From Agrypnia vestita (taxonomy: Eukaryota; Arthropoda; Insecta; Trichoptera; Phryganeidae), in the NCBI GenBank assembly GCA_016648135.1, contig JADDOH010000493.1:44116-108115 (forward strand): DNA of 64,000 bases, read 5' to 3'. The position numbers and the translations under genes were made by a program. Below, in pieces: positions 57,652 through 64,000 of this stretch. The number at the start of each line of letters is the position of its first letter. Within the stretch, counting starts at the first letter, position 1. The notes beneath the pieces are model-generated. The model had not been told where the DNA came from, did not search any database, and saw only the letters and a list, made by a program, of their open reading frames with translations.

Positions 57652-57734
57652 TTAAACTGGCAACAGAAATTATCCAAATGCAGAAACGACATTGGTTGGA
57701 GCAGGTTGGAGCATAGATAACATAATAATATAGA
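57652..57734 (-). mobile_element. Second Helitron 5' terminus
   Basis: On the minus strand TCTATATTATTATGTTATCT begins at 57734, preceded by A, and continues with CTCCAACCAATGTCGTTTCT and TAATTTCTGTTGCCAGTTTA, as at 57351-57290. It is a solo or truncated Helitron 5' end in the same orientation as the main element. Confidence 0.7.
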
Positions 57735-57890
57735 TAAGACACTTAAAGTTGTAAAATCATCTATGGATTTCCAGCAATTGAAAACCGCGCAGCGGCGGGA
57801 GGTTTTGGAACTAAACCAGGCCACGCCCCCTGCAAAATGGTGGGGGGTTAGGCGGTAGGTATTGGCGCCAATTTTAAATTTATATTTATT
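57735..57890. other. GC-rich patch next to the Helitron end, unassigned
   Basis: Contains ACCGCGCAGCGGCGGGAGG and CAGGCCACGCCCCCTGC. It looks like repeat-derived sequence but no family is recognised. Confidence 0.3.
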
Positions 57891-60691
57891 ATTAGGCTTT
57901 AATTAAAAAATGGTTAGCTCATTAAAAAAATATTTATTTCAAAAAAATTAACAATTATACAATACATGTTAAGAAAACTGAATATATAAAATATTACGAA
58001 TTATTACAAAAATATATCAAGATAATTGGTAAACAGTTGGAAAAGTCAAAACTACACAAACTTACATTTTAATGAAAAAAAATTTTACAATGTTAGTAAA
58101 TACATATGTATATGTATTTATTTATATAATAAGTCTTGTGGTCTTGACTTGAGATTATTTATTTTACAAATAAAGAATATTATTTAAGCATTGTGGTACA
58201 ATGAAGTTTCAAAATTATAGCTTATATGACAAAAACATAGATGTCGCTATCATCATTTTTAATTATAAAAAAAAATAAAAAGGAAAAAACCTGAAATTCT
58301 TTTAATTTAATAATAAAAGCTTTACTTATTTAAAAGAGGATAATAATAATATTGTAATAATAATAATATTGTCCATCATCTTATTGCTCAGGCGTATATG
58401 ACTAAAACGTGTATTTATTTAATAGAGTAGTAAATTGTTATACCTCATTAGTCTGTAGATTAAAAATTCAAAAGGAAATTATTCTAAAATTACACATAAA
58501 AGATAATTTGTAATGCATAAACATACCATAATTATGATATAATTAACAAACTGTCAATTAACATGATATTTATATTACATTATTGCGTTTTACCTTTATG
58601 CAGTTAGAAAATATTACTTATATGCGAAAGAAAACATTTAGACATGATATGTTTAAATATAATATGTACAATACTAGTTATAATGAACCTGTACCTACAT
58701 AATCTGTTTTATTAAATGAAAGATTTATATCATACTAAATGTAAAATATGTATTCATTGGATGGTGCACACATTAATTGAAAAGGTTGTATATATATATT
58801 TTTTTTATTATCTTAAATTACAAAAATATAAGTTTCAAATGATAATTTCAAGACCAGCAGAGAAGACAAGTACATATGTAGACACAAAATGCAACAAACC
58901 GGTATGTTGTACGCTTTACAAAGCAGAATCTCCTTTCATTAAAATAATTAATCCATTATAAAACATGTTTCTTGAAATAAATGACCCTTCACATATTATA
59001 AAACTAGCAAATTAATACAAAACAAAAACCCACACGCAGTCTCTGTAAAAAATTATATCAATTTGATTTAATTCCTTCAAACCATATAAAGACAAACATT
59101 TCAACGGTCCCAACGTATACTGTCGAATCTGCAAAATTTCTATTTTCGCTTTACTATCTCAAAACATCCAATTTACTCTATATTTTTGGTGTTAAATGAA
59201 ATTTGAGTTTTAGTTTTAAAAAAGCGAATTTTAAAGGAAAATTAAAAATATTTTTAACATTATCCGAAAATATAAGGCAAATCGGATAGTTTAAGTTAGT
59301 AAACAGAAAATCGAATTTTTGCAGATTCGACAGTATACATAGAGACCGTCAATTTATAATGTGAAATCTAACATTAAATTATTTATTATATTTCTGTGTT
59401 CATTACATTTAAGAAATGAGGAATCAATTTTGGCCAATATCATACAATACACGTATATGTAAATACAATTATAATTCCAATTACCTACTATCATTTTATA
59501 TTTGATAGTACCACATCCACCGTAATAGGTTTTTGTGGAGATAATATGAAAGATCAAACTAAAGTTAAAGTGAAGAGATTTGAAATACACAGAAATACTA
59601 AAGTTGTAAGGCATACATACTGGGCATTGACATTCCGATAAGATTAATTCTAGCAAGATAACTAGAAGCGCCAAATCAGGAAATGTTTAAGATTAGAACT
59701 ACATGCTACTGAAACAGTAACGAATTCATGATCCGATATAACTTTTTATGATTTTTACATTTTATTTATAATCTTATTTACAAATATGTATTTTAACATT
59801 ATTGATTTATTTAACATAAATTAAAATGTATATTTTATGTCCGAGTATGTTGTTTGCAAGTCATCATCGACTAACAAAAGGTAAAAAAAATATCAAGCAG
59901 TCCTAAACTTTAAGAATTCCCGAAATTCATACTTATTAAATGAGCAAATGTTTAATTAAGAATGTATAAAAGAAACTTTGTAAGGTTCACATTGGTTACA
60001 TACGTACTACTCATAGAAAATAAATTTTCAAGCACCTTTACTTTAATTTAAGCATTTTCGCATAACAAAATATCTAAAATGAAGTTTTTTGTCAAATAAT
60101 TCACTCCCTAATACTAATCCAATTACACACAGAGTTTGAGAACGACATTTTTTAGTAATTGAATCAATATTTATATATTCTTAAAATGACAATTGGATAA
60201 CACAATTTTACTTAAATAAAAATTGAATAGGTTACATTAACTTAATTTTAAGCTCTCTTTTTGTACGGAAGACTAGATGATATTTTATTAAGTAGAAAAA
60301 TACAAAGATTATCTTGCATTTCCATTATTTTGTTATATTTCTTGTTTTTAAAAATGTGCATATTCAAACCCATTTTAAAAAGGTTTCTTTATAATATGCA
60401 GACTGAAAATATATTTTTAGCCTTCTTTTGAAGGTTTGATAACGTGGCTCCAAAAATGATTTCCATAAAAAATTATACTATCTTTTTAAAAACTTAACAA
60501 ATTTCTAATTTTTAAGGAAAAAGAAAAATGGCATCTTCTGCAGCATATACCGATTACATCAACTCGATGTTATTTTTATTTGTGTTGCATCAAAAGATTT
60601 GACATGCATACTTACAAACAACGACTTGATACAAAAATTTTATTCGATTCGCATGGCTTTAACTACCTTGATGCAAATCGAGAGCACACAT
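57891..60691 (-). other. Repeat-poor AT-rich sequence, possible long 3' UTR
   Basis: This stretch lies directly downstream of the terminal exon's stop codon on the minus strand. Apart from one MITE at 59104-59349 it is free of recognised transposons, unlike most of the window, and holds several AATAAA signals on the minus strand. A long 3' UTR is a reasonable reading but is not proven; where transcription ends cannot be read. Confidence 0.4.
59104..59349. mobile_element. MITE with TGTCGAATCTGCAAAA-type termini, copy 2
   Basis: The ends are 33 bp imperfect inverted repeats containing GTATACTGTCGAATCTGCAA, bounded by ACGGTC on both sides. The interior carries no coding sequence. It aligns with 16771-17016. 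Confidence 0.8.
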
Positions 60692-60848
60692 TTAATTTTT
60701 ATTCCCTAATTTGACAATGTGTGGAAGCGAATTTGTGTAATCTAAGGTGCTTTCATTTGCTACTGAAGTTCTCCAAAGTCCTGTCGCTGTATCTTCCATA
60801 CTTGATGCACTTTCTGTATGTCCATTGTCGTTGTGTAACATGTTCTCT
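60692..60848 (-). CDS. Terminal coding exon of an unrecognised gene
   Basis: A TATATTTCAG acceptor precedes the exon at 60848. After one base finishing a split codon, the frame reads ENMLHNDNGHTESASSMEDT, continues through TGLWRTSVANES and ends PHIVKLGNKN with TAA at 60694-60692. The polar, Ser/Thr/Asn-rich composition suits a disordered C-terminal tail. The frame, acceptor and stop agree with one another, and the GC content is above its surroundings. If upstream exons are all non-coding, translation could begin at the Met three codons in, giving a 49-residue product, but a larger protein with exons beyond 64000 is more likely. I recognise no family. Confidence 0.55.
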
Positions 60849-61485
60849 CTGAAATATATATAGTAATGATATTATTACAAAGAATATGTATTCACTTTTA
60901 AGTGAAGTAATGCAACGAATCTATTCACACAAGTAAAATTTAAAAATTACTACACAATTCTATAATTATTTGCATTTATGTATGTATCACATATGTTATT
61001 ATAATTTATTAATTAGTGCTTTTTTCAGGATGAGGATGGAAGAAATATTTATCTTTATAACTATATTATTTACTGGGCACAGATTTAAAGAACTGGGTAC
61101 CCGTGTTCACAGAAAATAAGTAATTTGATATGCAAAAATTTAACTCTAAACTAAGTGAAATCAAAATTTTAATTTAGGTAAAAAATAAATGCCAATAGAA
61201 TAAAGCCTATTCTTCTATAAAAAGAAATACATTCATAGTTGAGTGACCCACATGTTGGTCTAGATAGAATTGTTTAGAGTCCTATTTCTGACATTGTTAT
61301 TATAGCATTCGACATGATGAAAACCTTAGCAACTCCAATACTTTCAATAGAATTATGTTATGTATTATAAACATCAGCTATGGACAATATAGGCATTCTG
61401 TCTGGGGACACATAACCTATCAATAAAAGCAAATAAGTGTAGTAAATAAGATAAGTGCTAGCTTTTTTCTCTAGTGTCCTTTGGG

Positions 61486-62640
61486 ATGAGACAGTACACT
61501 AACCATTTATGTTACAGTTTCTAAAATTAGGAGAATGTGTTTTAAAAAGCAAAATGTACTAACAATTCTGAAATTTTATAGTAAAAAAAATACAGCATAT
61601 ACATATTGATTAATAAAAATAATTTAGCTGGAGAATTTCTTAAAAAAATAAACTAACCTTTTTTCGCACTGTAATTACAACTTGACATCCACACTTTCAA
61701 CCGGAGAAGGCTGAATTATTTCTGCAGTTTCTGGAAATCGAGAATCGGCTGTTATTATTTTAATATTAAGGTAAACAACAAAATGGAAGATTCTGAAAAG
61801 GAACAAAATGGAGATTTTGGTGGGATCACGTAGCCAGAATGGACAGTGACAGACTCGTGCATACAGCAACGAATGAAATCCCCTCTGGATGACGCCTACC
61901 GGGAAGACCACCGAAAAGATGGACAGATAGCTGGACCTCGTTATCCCAGGAGGCGTAGATTTCTGTAGTACAGATTAACAGATCTAATAAAAGAAAAAGA
62001 AGAAGCACAAAATGGAAATCTCCAGTATCACAATATAAAAATATTGCTAAAACATTAACATATGAAAGCATTTTCATTATAAGTTCTTTATATGCAAAGT
62101 CTAGGTTTCCTAGATCTTTTTTCTAGATTTTATGTATGTACTAGTGATAATCGGTTATTCGTGATTCAGTTATTTAAGATCTGTATCCGATTGTATTGAT
62201 GATTGCTAACTGAAATGTAAGTATTGTCTACTACCGATGGTGGCCTGTCGAATTGCGAAAAATCAAATACCAACCGATACAATCAGATACAAATCTCAAA
62301 TTATGGTCATTGTGTAACTGGTTGAAATACTATCACTAATGTGTTAAAAAATCTGAAACAGTACCTGAAGCTATAAATACAGTAATAATTTAGAAAACTA
62401 TTAATTACTTTGCTAGTGTGTTAAAAAATATACTAACCTTTTATGTTACTGATATTAAAATTTTGAAAATGTGTTTTAAAAAGGAAAATGTAGGTACCAT
62501 AAATTCTGAAACTTTATCGTTAGAAAAAATACAGATGATATAAATAACTATACATTTATTTGTTATAGTATGTGATGAAAAATATAGGCACAAATATTGT
62601 ACTAACCTTTTATAGCACTGTAACCACACTTTCTACCAAT
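61486..62640. repeat. Local duplicated block with repeated splice-like motif
   Basis: The block around 61498-61610 (GTACACTAACC, GTGTTTTAAAAAG, TTCTGAAATTTTATAG) recurs at about 62430-62530. The minus strand repeatedly shows CAG, eleven bases, GTTAGT: at 61669-61652, 62449-62432 and 62618-62601, with a broken copy at 61498-61515. The copies differ in frame and coding content, so they are probably duplicated intron sequence rather than exons. Confidence 0.5.
61795..61965 (+). mobile_element. LINE C-terminal fragment
   Basis: The plus strand encodes WWDHVARMDSDRLVHTATNE, a stop, then RLPGRPPKRWTDSWTSLSQE. GHVARM and GRPPKRWxD are the usual C-terminal LINE phrases. Confidence 0.75.
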
Positions 62641-63748
62641 AGTTTCCTTCATCTGTGTATAATCATGGATTTTTCTGGATTACATCTACGTATAACCAAC
62701 ATTTTCTGGATATTAAGATTAGTTATTTAATTTAATATACTTATAGGTACACAGGTAAAACAAAAAAGGGATAAAGCATCACACAAGAAATACTTCAATA
62801 CACAAATAATACTAAAAATATAATATTGTCTTCAGCCTGCGGTTTCAATGACTTAAATGAAAATGTAATGATTTAATACAAATAGGTAAATATTAATAAA
62901 ATACAACTTTGTGATTACTGTAGGACAAATAGCTATTAACAGAAATTTCTAGAAATTACGCTGGTAAAAATTTGTAAAAGTCACAGAACATAGGTAAAAG
63001 TTGAAAAATATACAAACCTGTTAATAAAAGCTAGACATATTCCTCTGGGATGATATACTTTTTTTTGACCCAAAGAAATTGGATTCTGCATTATATTAAA
63101 AACAAGTCACCGCATAATTACTTAGGTACCTCAAATGCTTGTCAAAAAAAGCCATCTTTGCGATTTGGGAATATTACCGAATCTTAATAGATTATTTAAA
63201 AGATACCGTAACAAAGAAATAAACTCAAAAAGCGAACATTTCACCTGTATTATAACACTCGACAACGTCTGACAGCTTCCGTCGATGGTTATGTTTATAT
63301 TTGTAATCGTTAAATGGTTTATTTTTATTGGTTTGCATTGTTTTACGCCAAACGGTTTTTTTGGTAAGAATGGCTTTATGCAAAGCATGTAATTTTAGCA
63401 GCTTACGCGACACTAAATAAAAATGTATTTTTTATAAGCGCAATTTCTACGTACATCAAACAAGTGTCGCTATCTTTTTACTAGTTGGTATAAAATTATG
63501 ATAACTCTACAATTCACCGATGAGACACACGGGTAGGTGTATTTGCGTACAATATGCATACAAGTTGACAAGTTGAGATTTGAGATATATACTCGCATCT
63601 CTCACAAAATAGAGTCATAACTTTGAAAAATTTAAAGATAGAAAAAAGTAAGCTGATAAATCGTAAATTCATGTTTTTATTTCGTTTTTAAGTATTTATG
63701 TTTAGAATACTATTTTATACTGTGACGAACTTTTTTAATAATACTTAC
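62641..63748. other. AT-rich sequence, no feature recognised
   Basis: Presumed intron of the gene with the terminal exon at 60692-60848. Short open frames on the minus strand around 63131-63413 carry no recognisable domain. Confidence 0.3.
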
Positions 63749-63800
63749 TTGTGCACTTTAGACGACACTTTTCATTACGTTGCGGCCTTATAGCTTATAT
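63749..63800 (-). other. Possible non-coding exon with GTAAGT donor
   Basis: On the minus strand GTGCACAA is followed by a perfect GTAAGT donor at 63748-63743. Upstream ATGs are closed by stops within a few codons, so it would be a leader exon. A GC-rich stretch about 200 bp further right could be its promoter. The right border is unknown and the call rests on one donor. Confidence 0.2.
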
Positions 63801-63942
63801 TATGAAGATAAATAAATGAATAGATTTAATTTTGCATTTGTTTCGCTTCCGTTTTTTGGCAACACACTTTATTTTTAGTATTGTTTAGCCGTTGAAGATT
63901 TTGATGGCAATATTATTATATGGATATTATTCTTTCCAGCCG

Positions 63943-64000
63943 CGGGAAAAGAAAGTAATCGATGTCCACGACTTTCAAATTTCTTCCCGGATTCCGGCTG
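63943..64000 (+). other. Possible exon start at the right edge
   Basis: TTCTTTCCAG ends at 63942 and is followed by an open, GC-richer frame reading PREKKVIDVHDFQISSRIPA to the window end. The minus strand is open here too, so the coding strand is uncertain. The peptide is not recognised. Confidence 0.2.

Noticed and set aside
58716..58961. 81-codon plus-strand frame
   Set aside because: Composition is that of AT-rich random sequence; it lies in the presumed 3' UTR of a minus-strand gene.
62601..62690. Peptide RKCGYSAIK as a zinc-finger exon
   Set aside because: The duplicated copy at 61658 has a 13 bp difference and another frame, and no second Cys pair or His pair follows.

Overview
This is a eukaryotic window, almost certainly from an insect (order not resolved). 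It is AT-rich, has spliced exons with GT/AG borders and very long introns, holds no operon-like coding blocks, and is full of old transposons typical of arthropods: mariners, RTE/Jockey- and CR1-like LINEs, Penelope-like elements (PLEs), Helitrons and foldback MITEs. Many of the translated open frames are chance frames or decayed transposon fragments.

Host genes. Two exons of an arylsulfatase B-type sulfatase lie on the minus strand: a first coding exon at 10967-11093 (signal peptide, metal-binding Asp-Asp) and the next exon at 1227-1386 (CTPSR formylglycine motif). Both junctions keep the reading frame. The 9.58 kb intron between them is a transposon graveyard. The rest of the gene runs off the left edge; its 5' leader exon lies somewhere to the right of 11094 and was not found. 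Near the right end a minus-strand terminal coding exon of an unrecognised gene sits at 60692-60848, followed by about 2.8 kb of repeat-poor AT-rich sequence that may be its 3' UTR. A GC-rich, TATA-containing patch at 22.19-22.46 kb may be a promoter with a short first exon.

Layout. 1-11.1 kb: sulfatase exons and intron with PLE, LINE, MITE, pogo-like and Helitron pieces. 11.1-22 kb: AT-rich, with a PLE bearing inverted termini (12.9-13.7 kb), LINE tails, MITEs and a small non-autonomous Helitron (19.1-19.55 kb). 22-30 kb: dense LINE and PLE fragments, including one PLE inserted in another. 30.3-31.6 kb: a near-complete mariner. 33-45 kb: sparse; a 3 x 54 bp tandem array, a CR1/L2-like LINE and a mariner relic. 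45.8-53.7 kb: a repeat pair, and a MITE hit by two different mariners (47.1-49.6 kb). 53.8-57.7 kb: a decayed Helitron with both termini visible, a deleted Rep nuclease, a hairpin-rich 3' end, and a duplicated 5' terminus bracketing a gypsy-like fragment. 57.9-64 kb: terminal exon, local duplications and LINE debris.

I found no evidence of a novel functional gene system. The most interesting items are structural: hammerhead-like ribozyme cores at PLE termini, the duplicated Helitron 5' end, a 50 bp perfect palindrome inside a mariner relic that looks like a template-switch product, the two-mariner insertion, and a LINE tail lying within about ten bases of a sulfatase splice donor. All family assignments rest on reading motifs by eye; no searches were run.
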